The notes under the pieces were generated by a model. The model searched no databases, was not told where the DNA came from, and saw only the letters and a list, made by a program, of their open reading frames with translations. The translations under genes were made by a program, and so were the position numbers. From F22 sp963668535 (GTDB lineage: Bacteria > Bacteroidota > Bacteroidia > Bacteroidales > Bacteroidaceae), in NCBI GenBank assembly GCA_963668535.1, contig OY764867.1, forward strand, positions 1 through 64,000: DNA of 64,000 nucleotides. Direction: 5' to 3'. Shown here one piece after another: positions 28,369-37,906 of the stretch (position 1 is the stretch's first letter; each line of letters begins with the position of its first letter).

Positions 28369-29895
28369 TTATTTATTTTTTTTTGTTAGAACACTTAACA
28401 CATACTCTCTCTCGCTCTTTGTTAATCCTAATAATGCAATAACTAATACATTTAAAACAAACGACACAACACTAAGACCTATAATAGAAATAATGCTATT
28501 AGAATTAAAAAATAATTGGGATATATATTTCATTGAAACCACAACAGTTAGTGCAATAAAAAAACCTCTGAAAAGCACTTCTTTGACGAAACGATAGCTT
28601 TTAAATTTCAACTGTTTTTTAAGTATTAGAAGTCGTGCAATCAAAGATATAATTGACACTATACATCGCATTACATACGCATAAAACGGATTATATCCTA
28701 AATTAAACAAAACGATGGCCCCTAAAAACTCAATCCATTTTATACCTGACATCCAAATTTGGTAATTGCGAATATTACCGGAGGCTTGAATTATCATCCA
28801 AAGTGGTCCAGAAAATGCTTCAATTATCATTGATATCAAAATCAACTTACAAAAGACAACAGCATATTCAGGCACTTGGCCTAACCATAATGTCATAATT
28901 CCCTGTGTCTTGAATAAAAAAGGGATAGCTAATATAAATATCAGACAGAACGATAATTTGGATGTACGAAAAACCAAACTATCTAAATATTTAGTTTCGT
29001 TGTTAGCAAAAGATTTTGTAACTTGCGGATTAAAGGCCATTTGAAAATTAGACACAAATTTTTGAACGGCCCCACATAATTGATTTGCAACACCAACAGC
29101 AGCATTGACTGTAACTCCAAAAAACATATTCAATATAACGTTCACACCTTGATTTGCAAACATAACAGACAAACTTCCAAACAGTGTCCACCCTGAAAAT
29201 TGTCCAATTCTAAAAAGCAATTGTCGGTCCCAATAATATTTAAATTTACAAGTTGAAAAGTTGTTTACACAATAAAGCAAAAAAGCAAAAAGCAGTGTTG
29301 CAGAAACAACTGCTACTAAGCCTGAATATAATATTAACTTATCAACAAATACTGCAGTTAGCAAGAAAACGATAACGAGTTTAAATACCACCTCAAATAT
29401 AGAGGTGTAAGCGTAAAAAGACATTTTCTCATAAGCAACAATCACTGCATTAAATGGAGTTTTTAATAGGTTCAGCACAAAAGCCAAGAGACTAAACTGA
29501 TAAACCCAATTAGCTGCATACATTCTATCATTTGAAATATTAAGCTTATTGTTTAAAAACCACAGGCCAACTGTTTCCGCTAAAAATATAATTATTACAG
29601 ACAGAAACAAATACAAGATCACACTCATATTGAAAATCTCGTTAAACTTATCAAAGTCTTTTTTGCCTAGTTCAAAAGTTAAAAATCGTTGTGTTGCTTG
29701 AGTTAATGCACTGTTTAAAAAAGAGAATAAAACAACTAATCCACCTACAATATTATAAATACCATAATCCTCAACACCTAATACATTTAGAATTACTCGG
29801 CTAGTGTATAACGTAACCGCCATTGTGACAGCCATTCTAAAATATAGAAGAATCGTATTCTTAAAAATACGTTTATTAGTTTCACTGTTAGACAT
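28369..29895 (-). CDS. Polysaccharide flippase (Wzx/MATE-like)
   Basis: 508 aa with about 12-14 membrane helices. The beginning NTILLYFRMAVTMAVTLYTS followed by RVILNVLGVEDYGIYNIVGG is typical of Bacteroidetes O-antigen flippases of the MOP superfamily. It turns undecaprenyl-PP-linked repeat units to the periplasmic face. It is second gene of the leftward run, 4 nt before the MenD-like gene. Confidence 0.92.
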   Translation of the reverse strand: MSNSETNKRIFKNTILLYFRMAVTMAVTLYTSRVILNVLGVEDYGIYNIVGGLVVLFSFLNSALTQATQRFLTFELGKKDFDKFNEIFNMSVILYLFLSVIIIFLAETVGLWFLNNKLNISNDRMYAANWVYQFSLLAFVLNLLKTPFNAVIVAYEKMSFYAYTSIFEVVFKLVIVFLLTAVFVDKLILYSGLVAVVSATLLFAFLLYCVNNFSTCKFKYYWDRQLLFRIGQFSGWTLFGSLSVMFANQGVNVILNMFFGVTVNAAVGVANQLCGAVQKFVSNFQMAFNPQVTKSFANNETKYLDSLVFRTSKLSFCLIFILAIPFLFKTQGIMTLWLGQVPEYAVVFCKLILISMIIEAFSGPLWMIIQASGNIRNYQIWMSGIKWIEFLGAIVLFNLGYNPFYAYVMRCIVSIISLIARLLILKKQLKFKSYRFVKEVLFRGFFIALTVVVSMKYISQLFFNSNSIISIIGLSVVSFVLNVLVIALLGLTKSEREYVLSVLTKKNK

Positions 29896-29909
29896 TTTTA
29901 TTTTTGTTG

Positions 29910-31175
29910 CTACAACATCGCTTTATAAATCTCATTAAGAGCATCAAAATGCTCTTGTTTACTCATTCTTTTCGCAGCCAATTGGCTTGTTTTATCCAAG
30001 TCTAGCAAGTGTTTGTTAGAGAATACTTCATCAATATAATTCATTAGCTCAGAACTTTCTTCAACTCTATATAAAAATCCTGTAGAGCCGTGTTCAATAA
30101 ACTCTGTCGTTCCCCCTACAAAGGCAGACACACATGGAACACCAAGAATTTGAGCTTCACATAAAGAGTTCGGTGAATTCTCAATAACAGATGGTAATAC
30201 ATAAACGTTCGCATCTAAATAATTACGAATCATTTCTTTAGCTGAAAGAGAACCTAAAAACTCGATATTATTCTCCATTTTCTCTCTCTTAATAAAGCGT
30301 CTTAGATATATCTGATACTTCGAAAACTTTAGTCTCTTTTCTAAAGAATCGGTCAACAAATTGTCTCCTACTGCCTTAACTTTAACATCAGGATATTTCT
30401 CTCTTAGTTTTGATATGGCTTCAAGTAAAAAATGAAAGCCTTTATATGGTACTGATGTGTTTGTACAGAACACTACGTGTTTTGTACAACTATCAAAACT
30501 CCATTTTTCAGAACTATAAAACTCGTCTCGCAACACTTCATTACAGTAATAGTACTTAATTTCAGAATTTATTGATTTGGCATTTGAATAATCCCAATGT
30601 GTGCGACCAATCACAGCATCTATCATCGAAAATAATCTTATTTCATAACTAGCTCGACGTAACATCGACTTTTCGGAACTCTGCCCTAATACTAAACGCA
30701 GAATATCTTTTACCGAAATTGTATTTTTATATCTAACACTAAATAATCCTCCATGAAAATATTTGATATACACACTTGCTAATCCTTGTATTGATGCCAC
30801 AACAGGAACATTTATGCTTTGTTTGTTAGCCAAAGCTATTTCAAGAGAAAACGCAGATTCTAAACCATTGATATGAATGACATCAGGATTAAAATCTTCT
30901 AGGACTAGGCTAGTCAACTGCTCTGTAGCTTCATTCTCCAATACAAAAATATTATTTTGAGGCACACCATAATAAACGACGCCATCCTCTTCTATTTTAT
31001 GAACTGAGGCAAGCCCTTTAATAGGTGAGACTACTGCAAGTTCAAATTCTAGCCCTTTTTCTATCAAGGTGGAAATTGAGGCATTGAGCCACCCGCCAAA
31101 ATAATATGACGACTGACGATTAACAAAGTTACTTAATACAGGAGGAGCTATTGTACTTGTAAACAACACTTTCAT
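29910..31175 (-). CDS. Glycosyltransferase, GT4 type; first gene of the leftward polysaccharide run
   Basis: 421 aa. GT-B donor domain: VVFCTNTSVPYKGFHFLLEA, KVKAVGDNL, NIEFLGSLSAKEMIRNYLDA, NVYVLPSVIENSPNSLCEAQ (E-x7-E type) and GVPCVSAFVGGTTEF. It is the first gene of the run in transcription order. Its upstream DNA now holds an imperfect repeat and IS3 debris, and no clear TAnnTTTG promoter or UpxY-like antiterminator gene is visible, so how the run is expressed is unclear. Confidence 0.9.
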   Translation of the reverse strand: MKVLFTSTIAPPVLSNFVNRQSSYYFGGWLNASISTLIEKGLEFELAVVSPIKGLASVHKIEEDGVVYYGVPQNNIFVLENEATEQLTSLVLEDFNPDVIHINGLESAFSLEIALANKQSINVPVVASIQGLASVYIKYFHGGLFSVRYKNTISVKDILRLVLGQSSEKSMLRRASYEIRLFSMIDAVIGRTHWDYSNAKSINSEIKYYYCNEVLRDEFYSSEKWSFDSCTKHVVFCTNTSVPYKGFHFLLEAISKLREKYPDVKVKAVGDNLLTDSLEKRLKFSKYQIYLRRFIKREKMENNIEFLGSLSAKEMIRNYLDANVYVLPSVIENSPNSLCEAQILGVPCVSAFVGGTTEFIEHGSTGFLYRVEESSELMNYIDEVFSNKHLLDLDKTSQLAAKRMSKQEHFDALNEIYKAML

Positions 31176-31250
31176 AAAACATCAATTAAATGAACACGAT
31201 TATTAATAAAATTGAACTTAGCTATTAGTTCATATCTGATTTCATTCACA

Positions 31251-31330
31251 CAAGGTCATGCTTACAGATCGCAGCATGTAATACTATTCGTTTTTATACC
31301 TTAATACTCTATCCAGAGTATTTACCTTAT
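31251..31330. repeat. Imperfect direct repeat, left copy, beside the IS3 remnant
   Basis: About 80 bp sharing 'aaggtcatgct', 'ttttataccttaa' and 'actctatccagag' with 32305-32375 in the same order and orientation. The two copies flank the IS3 remnant. They are too long and too diverged for a target-site duplication, so they look like an older duplication into which the IS fell. Confidence 0.6.
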
Positions 31331-31488
31331 AGTGTACCCCTATTTTAGGACCACATTTACTCTTATTTAAGAAATGATTCGTCCATTAGATAGGTTAATG
31401 TTGATTTTCTAGTTTACACTTGGGCTTCATATTAAGCCGCATAATTGGTTTCAAAAGAACGTTGATATCTTCTAGCAGGGAAGTCATT

Positions 31489-31752
31489 TTATATTCCCTG
31501 ATGATGTCTGCGTTCATTGTAATAGTTGATATAATACTTAATCCCTTGATACAGCTTTGAGCCATTGTCAGGTAGATGTAAGTAATACTTGCTTTGCGAG
31601 TTCTTAGGATAAATAGCTTGTAGCCCCATGACTTTCATTAAGCGTGCTATACGTTTTTTATTGACCGTATAGCCATGATCTTGTAACACCGATTGCATGG
31701 TACTAGCCCCAGAAGTTGTAAATTCCGTATATTGCCTATCCATGACACGCAT
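31489..31752 (-). pseudogene. IS3 orfB (transposase) fragment
   Basis: 87 aa: VLQDHGYTVNKKRIARLMKV and MGLQAIYPKNSQSKYYLHLP belong to the HTH_21 region of IS3 orfB. It then jumps to QGIKYYINYYNERRHHQGI, the C-terminal end of the rve integrase domain, so the DDE core has been deleted from within while the frame was kept. Non-functional. Confidence 0.85.
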
Positions 31753-31979
31753 AACCTGTAGGTTATCCTCAGACTCGCCGCAAGGCTTGTAGTAATATTG
31801 GCTACGAAATCCCTAAGAGGCGACACTGCTGGCGAACACTAAGCTTGCTATTGCCTAGTTATACGGCTTTTTTTAGTACGCCGAGCTTGTCGCAAGTACG
31901 TTCTAAAAAGTCACGCTCGATAGTAAGTTGACCGACCTTTTGTTCGAGAACACGGATATGTTCATCTTTGGCGGCGCTT

Positions 31980-32165
31980 TCTTCGCCAGGATATTTGCTC
32001 CAAATAAAGATTCAAGTTGAGAAAGAGCTTCTTTCTTCCATTGAATGATTTGACTAGGAGCCACTTCAAAACGGTGAGCTAACTCAGAGTAGTCTCTTGT
32101 TCTTTTAATGCTTCGCGAACTACGCGAGCCTTGAATTCACTGCTAAATGTACGTCGTGATGCCAT
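31980..32165 (-). pseudogene. IS3 orfA fragment
   Basis: Starting at the ATG at 32165 the frame reads MASRRTFSSEFKARVVREAL followed by KEQ, the helix-turn-helix start of IS3 orfA. A shift is then needed to continue into LAHRFEVAPSQIIQWKKEAL and SQLESLF. The frame is lost again near 31990. It is too short and broken to be counted as a gene. Confidence 0.7.
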
Positions 32166-32304
32166 AAGCTAAATTTTAGGATTGCATCAAATGGTCGAAA
32201 AATATCGTTTCTTAGCAAGTGGTCCGAAATATGGGGAACATTATACGAAAAGTTGTCATGATAAATATTGATTAATATTAGTGTGAAGAACATTCACCTC
32301 AAAG

Positions 32305-32375
32305 GTCATGCTCGCAAGATGCTAGCACGTCTATCACTTCGATTTTATACCTTAAAACTCTATCCAGAGCTTACC
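32305..32375. repeat. Imperfect direct repeat, right copy, beside the IS3 remnant
   Basis: Partner of 31251-31330, sharing 'aaaggtcatgct', 'ttttataccttaa' and 'actctatccagag'. It lies 65 nt outside the right end of the IS3 remnant. Confidence 0.6.
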
Positions 32376-32391
32376 TATTAAAATCGTTTTG

Positions 32392-32871
32392 TCGCTAAGT
32401 CGTATATTAGCGATTTTTATGTCACAAATGTAGGATTAAAATTGCATACCTGCAAGAGAGTGCCTTCATTTTTTGATAAATAGCAATGACAAGAATGTGT
32501 CAAAAATATTACATTTTTAAGAACTGGTATCTAGTCTTGTTTCGTAATGTGCTGGTATGCACGTGGTTACATAATAAAAGTGTATCGGTTACACTAAGCA
32601 TGTAGCAGTGTACTGTATTTGAAAAATTTTCATCAAAGTCGTAGAAAAAGGAATACATTTTCTGTTATTTGTTAATCATGTATCAATGTAAGTCTTTTGC
32701 TTCAAAACAACAGCCCACAAACTGTATACATTATTATATAAATATTGACATGTTGCCAGAAAAACGCCCCATTCACTTGACACCAATCAAATAATGACTT
32801 ATTGACTAGTCTATATTCAAAAATTAACATGAATGAAACATCGACTTTCTTTCTCCTTACAAAATTATACG
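32392..32871. other. Intergenic region upstream of gmd
   Basis: About 480 bp with no credible gene on either strand. A hairpin at 32392-32413 (tcgctaa / ttagcga) followed by TTTTT on the plus strand looks like an old terminator. The remaining AT-rich DNA leads into the gmd promoter. I see nothing else in it. Confidence 0.5.
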
Positions 32872-32879
32872 TATATTTG
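32846..32879 (+). promoter_or_regulatory. Promoter of gmd-fcl
   Basis: TATATTTG at 32872-32879 matches the Bacteroidetes -7 box exactly. A T-rich -33 candidate (tttct) lies about 20 nt upstream. The gmd ATG is at 32912, giving a leader of about 25 nt. Confidence 0.7.
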
Positions 32880-32911
32880 TTCCAGCATTAATGAAACTAA
32901 ATTTATAAACA

Positions 32912-33982
32912 ATGAGTAAAGTAGCTCTTATTACAGGTATTACAGGTCAGGATGGCTCTTTTTTAGCCGAGTTGCTAATCGATAAAGGATACGAGGTACA
33001 CGGGATTATCCGTCGCTCTTCTTCTTTCAATACAGAGCGTATTGAGCATCTTTATCTTGACGAGTGGGTCCGCGACATGCACAATCAACGCCTAGTGAAT
33101 CTACACTATGGTGATATGACTGACTCAAGTTCTTTGGTACGTATTCTTCAAATCACACAACCAGATGAAATTTATAATCTAGCGGCACAAAGTCACGTGA
33201 AGGTGTCTTTTGATGTGCCAGAATATACAGCGGATACTGATGGTATCGGTGCATTGCGTCTTCTTGAGGCGGTACGTATCTTGGGCATGGAGAAGAAGTG
33301 TAAGGTGTATCAGGCTTCGACTTCTGAACTATATGGTAAGGTACAAGAGGTGCCTCAAAGTGAGACCACTCCTTTCTATCCTCGTAGCCCATACGGTGTG
33401 GCTAAGCAATATGGGTTTTGGATTACTAAAAATTATCGTGAATCATACGGTATGTTTGCTGTCAATGGTATCTTGTTTAACCATGAAAGTGAACGTCGTG
33501 GCGAAACTTTTGTAACTCGTAAGATTACACTGGCCACTGCACGCATCAAACAAGGTTTGCAAGATAAGTTGTATCTTGGTAATATGAATTCGTTGCGTGA
33601 CTGGGGATATGCGAAGGATTATGTGGAATGTATGTGGTTGATTCTTCAACACGATACTCCAGAAGATTTCGTGATCGCCACTGGTGAAATGCACACAGTA
33701 CGCGAGTTTACGACACTTTCTTTTGCTGAGGTAGGCATCGAACTACGTTGGGAAGGTGAAGGTGAAGATGAAAAGGGTATCGATGTGGCTACTGGCAAGG
33801 TGCTTGTAGAGGTCGATCCTAAATATTTCCGTCCTGCTGAGGTGGAACAATTGCTTGGTAATCCTACTAAGGCGCGTACTAAACTGGGCTGGAATCCTAC
33901 AAAGACTTCATTCAAGGAACTTGTGAAAATCATGGTGGCTTCTGATATGAAGAAGGTGGCACGTACAAATGCTTGTAAGTAA
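32912..33982 (+). CDS. gmd: GDP-mannose 4,6-dehydratase
   Basis: 356 aa SDR-type enzyme converting GDP-D-mannose to GDP-4-keto-6-deoxymannose, the first step to GDP-L-fucose. N-terminal cofactor motif ITGITGQDGSFLAELLIDKG, then GIIRRSSSFNTERIEHLY, the active-site TSELYGKVQEVPQSE and YPRSPYGVAKQYGFWI (YxxxK), NHESERRGETFVTRKI, and the C-terminal RPAEVEQLLGNPTKA. Normal length. Followed after 30 nt by fcl in the same direction. Confidence 0.97.
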   Translation: MSKVALITGITGQDGSFLAELLIDKGYEVHGIIRRSSSFNTERIEHLYLDEWVRDMHNQRLVNLHYGDMTDSSSLVRILQITQPDEIYNLAAQSHVKVSFDVPEYTADTDGIGALRLLEAVRILGMEKKCKVYQASTSELYGKVQEVPQSETTPFYPRSPYGVAKQYGFWITKNYRESYGMFAVNGILFNHESERRGETFVTRKITLATARIKQGLQDKLYLGNMNSLRDWGYAKDYVECMWLILQHDTPEDFVIATGEMHTVREFTTLSFAEVGIELRWEGEGEDEKGIDVATGKVLVEVDPKYFRPAEVEQLLGNPTKARTKLGWNPTKTSFKELVKIMVASDMKKVARTNACK

Positions 33983-34012
33983 TCTCTATACAAGTATATA
34001 AGCAAGACAACA

Positions 34013-35146
34013 ATGAATAAAGATAGTAAGATATATATAGCTGGGCACCGCGGATTGGTGGGTTCAGCTATTTGGAAGAATTTGCACTCGAAAGGATATA
34101 CCAATCTAATTGGTCGTACGCACGCAGAATTGGACTTACTCGATGGATTGGCTGTTAAGCAATTCTTTGACGAGGAGCAACCAGAATATGTGTTTCTGGC
34201 GGCGGCTTTTGTGGGTGGTATTATGGCCAATAGTATTTTCCGTGCGGACTTTATCTATAAGAATTTGCAGATTCAGCAAAATGTGATTGGAGAATCGCAT
34301 AAACATGGGGTGAAGAAGTTGTGTTTCTTGGGTAGTACGTGTATCTATCCCAAGAATGCGCCGCAACCTATGACGGAAGATGCGTTGCTGACGTCGCCTT
34401 TGGAATATACCAACGAGCCGTATGCGATTTCTAAGATTGCGGGACTAAAGATGTGCGAAAGCATTAATATGCAGTATGGTACAGACTATATCGCAGTGAT
34501 GCCGACCAATCTATATGGTCCTAATGACAATTTTCACTTGGAACGTAGTCACGTGTTGCCTGCCATGATTCGTAAGATTTATCTAGCGAAATGCTTGATG
34601 AATGAAGATTGGGCGGCGGTATCGGTGGACTTAAATAAACGTCCTGTAGAAGGTATCAATGGGGAGGCTTCGCACGAAGCGATCACTCAGGTATTGGGCA
34701 AGTATGGTATCTTTCGTGACCATGTGGAGTTATGGGGTACGGGCAAGCCGATGCGTGAGTTCTTATGGAGCGAAGAAATGGCCGATGCCTGTGTCTTTGT
34801 GATGGAGCGTGTGAGTTTTGCGGATCTCAATGGTTTGCCTGCTGAATTGCAGGGTAAAACGACGGAACAACTACATGCAGAAGGGCATAAGATTCCTGAA
34901 GTGCGCAATTGCCATATCAATGTGGGTACGGGCAAGGAAATCTCTATTAAGGGATTGGCGGAACGTATCCAGGAGGTGATTGGCTTTGAAGGATCTATCG
35001 TATGGAATGCGGATAAGCCAGATGGTACCATGCGTAAGCTAACGAATGTGTCGAAGCTCAATGGGCTTGGATGGAAGCATCAAATAGACATTGAAGAAGG
35101 GGTACAAAGGATGTATGACTGGTACCTGGAAGATATGAAGAAATAA
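34013..35146 (+). CDS. fcl: GDP-L-fucose synthase
   Basis: 377 aa epimerase/reductase making GDP-L-fucose from the gmd product. IYIAGHRGLVGSAIWKNL at the start, AAAFVGGIMANS, FLGSTCIYPKNAPQPM, the catalytic YAISKIAGLKMCE, MPTNLYGPNDNF and LWGTGKPMREFLWSEEMADA. About 60 residues longer than the E. coli enzyme because of an insertion in the second half (around SVDLNKRPVEGINGEASHEA), as is common in Bacteroides-type Fcl. With gmd it can feed fucose to surface glycans. Confidence 0.96.
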   Translation: MNKDSKIYIAGHRGLVGSAIWKNLHSKGYTNLIGRTHAELDLLDGLAVKQFFDEEQPEYVFLAAAFVGGIMANSIFRADFIYKNLQIQQNVIGESHKHGVKKLCFLGSTCIYPKNAPQPMTEDALLTSPLEYTNEPYAISKIAGLKMCESINMQYGTDYIAVMPTNLYGPNDNFHLERSHVLPAMIRKIYLAKCLMNEDWAAVSVDLNKRPVEGINGEASHEAITQVLGKYGIFRDHVELWGTGKPMREFLWSEEMADACVFVMERVSFADLNGLPAELQGKTTEQLHAEGHKIPEVRNCHINVGTGKEISIKGLAERIQEVIGFEGSIVWNADKPDGTMRKLTNVSKLNGLGWKHQIDIEEGVQRMYDWYLEDMKK

Positions 35147-35190
35147 AATATATTTTGTTATTAAAATACATTCTATTTTAAAACATGAGT

Positions 35191-35224
35191 TGGCCACACC
35201 GTGAGGTGTGACCAGTTTTTTTTA
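35191..35224 (+). terminator. Terminator downstream of fcl
   Basis: Stem ggccacacc / ggtgtgacc (one mismatch) with the loop gtga, then a run of eight T. It begins 45 nt after the fcl stop codon and immediately precedes the first repeat array. Confidence 0.85.
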
Positions 35225-35254
35225 TTCTTCTAAAAAGTCGCGTGCAGCGGCAGT

Positions 35255-35960
35255 TAATACACTGGAGAGGTTAAGGTGCTGGATAGCTGCTCGCCAAAGA
35301 GTGGCGAGCTGGCGCGGAGCGACTGAGTGGTTGAAGAGAGATTATCGTGGCGACAGCCACACCTAGAGTTATATCTGCTACTGTGTTGTTGTGTTATTGT
35401 ATTATCAACCACTCCGGCCCGTTGGGCCACCTCGCCACTCTTTGGCGAGGAGCTATGCAGAGTGATTGTGGATACGTAAATACCCTGCATTGGTTAATAC
35501 CCTGGATAGCTGCTCGCCAAAGAGTGGCGAGCTGGCGCGTAGCGACTGAGTGGTTGAAGAGAAATTATCGTGGCGATAGCCACACCAAGAGTTATATCTG
35601 CTACTGTGTTGTTGTGTTATTGTATTATCAACCACTCCGGCCCTTTGGGCCACCTCGCCACTCTTTGGCGAGGAACTATGCAGAGGGCTTGTGGATGTTG
35701 TCCTGTGCAGGGGGCTTCTGGATGAGTTAAGGTGCTGGAGAGGTTATGACCCTGCATAGCTGCTCGCCAAAGAGTGGCGAGCTGGCGCGGAGCGACTGAG
35801 TGGTTGAAGAGAAATTATCGTGGCGACAGCCACGCCTAGAGTTATATCTGGCTGGGTTATCAACCACTCCTGTATTATCAACCACTCCGGCCCTTTGGGC
35901 CACCTCGCCACTCTTTGGCGAGGAGCTATACAGGGTGTTATCTTGTGCAGGAGCGAAAAA
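35255..35960 (+). repeat. Palindromic repeat locus B: three full units
   Basis: Full units 35290-35449, 35513-35672 and 35763-35922, each exactly 160 bp from the first base of the left palindrome to the last of the right one although their central sequences differ. Each starts with CTCGCCAAAGAGTGGCGAG, then the variable-loop hairpin ggcgcg-N-agcgac, GAGTGGTTGA, the hairpin gtggcgayagccac, a variable centre, TCAACCACTC, the hairpin ggccc-kTT-gggcc and the inverted palindrome. One to two 17-bp minisatellite units precede each; 'agctatgcagaggg...' units follow. The array fills the gap between fcl and the DUF559 gene. Confidence 0.95.
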
Positions 35961-36019
35961 ACAAAAAAAAACAAGAGAAAAAAACAGATGATCTGTGCCC
36001 TGCTATCACCTAGGATGGG

Positions 36020-36027
36020 TATCTTTG
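36020..36027 (+). promoter_or_regulatory. -7 box upstream of the DUF559 gene
   Basis: TATCTTTG matches TAnnTTTG, 25 nt before the ATG at 36052. No clear -33 element is seen. Confidence 0.5.
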
Positions 36028-36051
36028 CGATATAACCACACGCTTACATTT

Positions 36052-36429
36052 ATGACTAAAGAAAACTTAGAAAAGAAGGCGCTTGCCTATTTCATGCGTA
36101 AAGATGAGCTCACAAAAGCGGAAGCTATGCTATGGGCTAACATCAAGAATAAGAAGTTGGGGTATAAATTCCGTAGACAGGTTGTCATTGACGGGTTTAT
36201 CGTGGATTTTTATTGCCCTAAGGAGCACTTGGCAATCGAACTAGATGGACAACATCACTTCGATTATCGTAATAATGACCCATTTCGTGATAAGGTATTG
36301 CGCAAAAGAGGTATTCGTGTATTGCATATCGAAAATAAGTTTTTGTTTACTGATACGATGACTGTACTTGAGGCTATCAGAATGGAGTGCCAGGCGCCTT
36401 GGAGTATGATCAAGAAATGGGAAGAATAG
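36052..36429 (+). CDS. DUF559 (Vsr/PD-(D/E)XK endonuclease-like) protein
   Basis: 126 aa. Signature LTKAEAMLWANIKNKKLGYK followed by FRRQVVIDGFIVDFYCPKEH and LAIELDGQHH, with D (in VDFYC), E and the Q/H cluster forming the PD-(D/E)XK-type site of the DUF559 family, related to very-short-patch repair endonucleases. Its function is not established; such genes occur next to restriction genes and IS elements. The start at 36052 (MTKENLEKKA) follows a -7 box; an upstream in-frame start is unlikely. It stands alone between repeat loci B and C. Confidence 0.88.
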   Translation: MTKENLEKKALAYFMRKDELTKAEAMLWANIKNKKLGYKFRRQVVIDGFIVDFYCPKEHLAIELDGQHHFDYRNNDPFRDKVLRKRGIRVLHIENKFLFTDTMTVLEAIRMECQAPWSMIKKWEE

Positions 36430-36800
36430 CGCCCACTAGTAATCATGTCGGGATGGCGGAATTTTATTTTAGAGAGACGGAATAATTACTAGTTATGTAA
36501 CATCTCTGAAATATTTCTGTCGGGATTGCGGAAAAATGTACGGTTTATATCATATCGCTTAAAATAAATCCATCTTTCTTATTCTAACAAATTGTTTTCT
36601 CTTACATTTAATGCAGATAAGGGCTCAATATGGCTCACATTGGATGACTTTAATAGGCCATCTAGCTGGGTAGTATATGAGCACATTCCGAGTAGTATAT
36701 AAGCACGAGCTGTCAAGTATATAAGAGCGTGCTCTTATATACTTGCTAGGTGGGTTGTCAAGTATATGATAGCGCGCTCTTATATACTTGACAGCAGAGG
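36430..36800. repeat. Intergenic region with a cluster of short AT-rich palindromes
   Basis: No credible gene. From about 36670 it holds four related motifs of the form GTATATRAGMRCG: two single copies near 36671 and 36695, then a perfect inverted repeat at 36714-36745 (15-bp arms caagtatataagagc around gt) and a near-perfect 38-nt one at 36756-36793 with central agcgcgct. Separately, 'tgtcgggat-gcggaa' occurs twice near 36449 and 36521. These palindromes are unrelated to the 19-nt palindrome of the repeat arrays. Confidence 0.7.
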
Positions 36801-37425
36801 GACACTTAAGACACCGAAAAATAGCGTCGAGACACTGGATAGCTGTCAAGGGTTTGCATAGGTTGATACCCTGCATAGCTGCTCGCCAAAGAGTGGCGAG
36901 CTGGCGCGAAGCGACTGAGTGGTTGAAGAGAAATAATCGTGGCGGTAGCCACACCAAGAGTTATATTACTTTTTTATTATCAACCACTCCGGCCCGTTGG
37001 GCCACCTCGCCACTCTTTGGCGAGGAGCTATGCAGGGGGCTTCTGGATGTTGTCCTGTATAGGGGGCTTCTAGACAAGTCAATACTCTGCATAGGTCAAT
37101 ACCCTGGACAGCTGCTCGCCAAAGAGTGGCGAGCTGGCGCGTAGCGACTGAGTGGTTGAAGAGAAATAATCGTGGCGGTAGCCACACCAAGGGCTATATC
37201 ATCTGCTGAGTGGAATCTACTGTATTGTTGTGTTATCAACCACTCCCCTGTTATCAACCACTCCGGCCCTTTGGGCCACCTCGCCACTCTTTGGCGAGGA
37301 GCTATGCAGAGGGCTTTTGGGTATTGTCCTATGCAGGGGAATTGTTGCGAGGAGCTATGCAGGGTACGTTTGGATATTGTCCTATGCAGGGGGCTTGTGG
37401 ATGGTATCTTATACTAGGAATTATT
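36801..37425 (+). repeat. Palindromic repeat locus C: two full units
   Basis: Full units 36882-37024 (143 bp, the shortest, lacking 17 nt of the centre) and 37115-37298 (184 bp, with an extra 'atcaaccactcccctgtt' block). After the second unit the 3' minisatellite ('gctatgcagrgg...ttggatattgtc', about 27 nt) repeats several times to 37410, with one stray 'gcgaggagctatgcag' end near 37350. All in plus orientation. Confidence 0.93.
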
Positions 37426-37906
37426 GGAAAATTACCTTAACATATATTTACTCGCCAATAAAGGCGTTTTGACCAATAAAAATATACAAAAAGAGTTTTA
37501 TAGAAAATCTATAGAGTATGGATAAATGACTTAAAAATCGCACTAAACATATTGTGTTTGAGTGCTAAATGGCGAGAGGAATGTCGCTTGACGCTGAGTA
37601 ATAAATTAGACAGTTATGTCACACAAAGCCTATAAACAAATGGATATACAGAAAATTGCGTATAAAATGATGGAGAAGAAACAATGAATAAGTTGATCGC
37701 ACAACGTGATCGAGTTTTGCTAGTAAAAGAAAGAGAATCTAATTCTCTTGATTGTTTAAAATGGGAATAAATGTGCAGAAAGCGCTCTGGGAGGTGTTTT
37801 GTTGCAAAAAGCGCTCTGGCATGAATTCCTTTATTTATAAATAGAGTTCCTTCAGAACTCTTTGATCAGGGACTGAGTGTAGAAAAATGTTAATATATTT
37901 TTTGTC
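37426..37906. other. Gene-poor region between repeat locus C and the 37907 ORF
   Basis: About 480 bp. Short frames such as MSHKAYKQMDIQKIAYKMME (from 37618) and MNKLIAQRDRVLLVKERESN (from 37684) follow each other but resemble nothing I know. There are two direct copies of 'gcaraaagcgctctgg' near 37774 and 37804, a bulged hairpin at about 37539-37565, and a 7-bp hairpin (agagttc / gaactct) at 37843-37861. Confidence 0.4.

Larger units (their letters stand above)
31333..32240 (-). mobile_element. Decayed IS3-family element with both terminal inverted repeats
   Basis: The left end TGTACCCCTATTTTAGGACC (31333) and the right end, read in reverse complement TGTTCCCCATATTTCGGACC (32240), are inverted repeats with about 15 of 20 matches. 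At 908 bp it is shorter than the usual 1.2-1.3 kb. Inside are an orfA start at 32165 (MASRRTFSSEFKARVVREAL) and part of an orfB integrase domain at 31489-31752, in broken frames. Ends of the same family recur at 56631-56757. Not able to transpose by itself. Confidence 0.85.

Noticed and set aside
32400..32840. A small gene upstream of gmd
   Set aside because: Frames are short and broken, without ribosome-binding context; sequence is AT-rich spacer.
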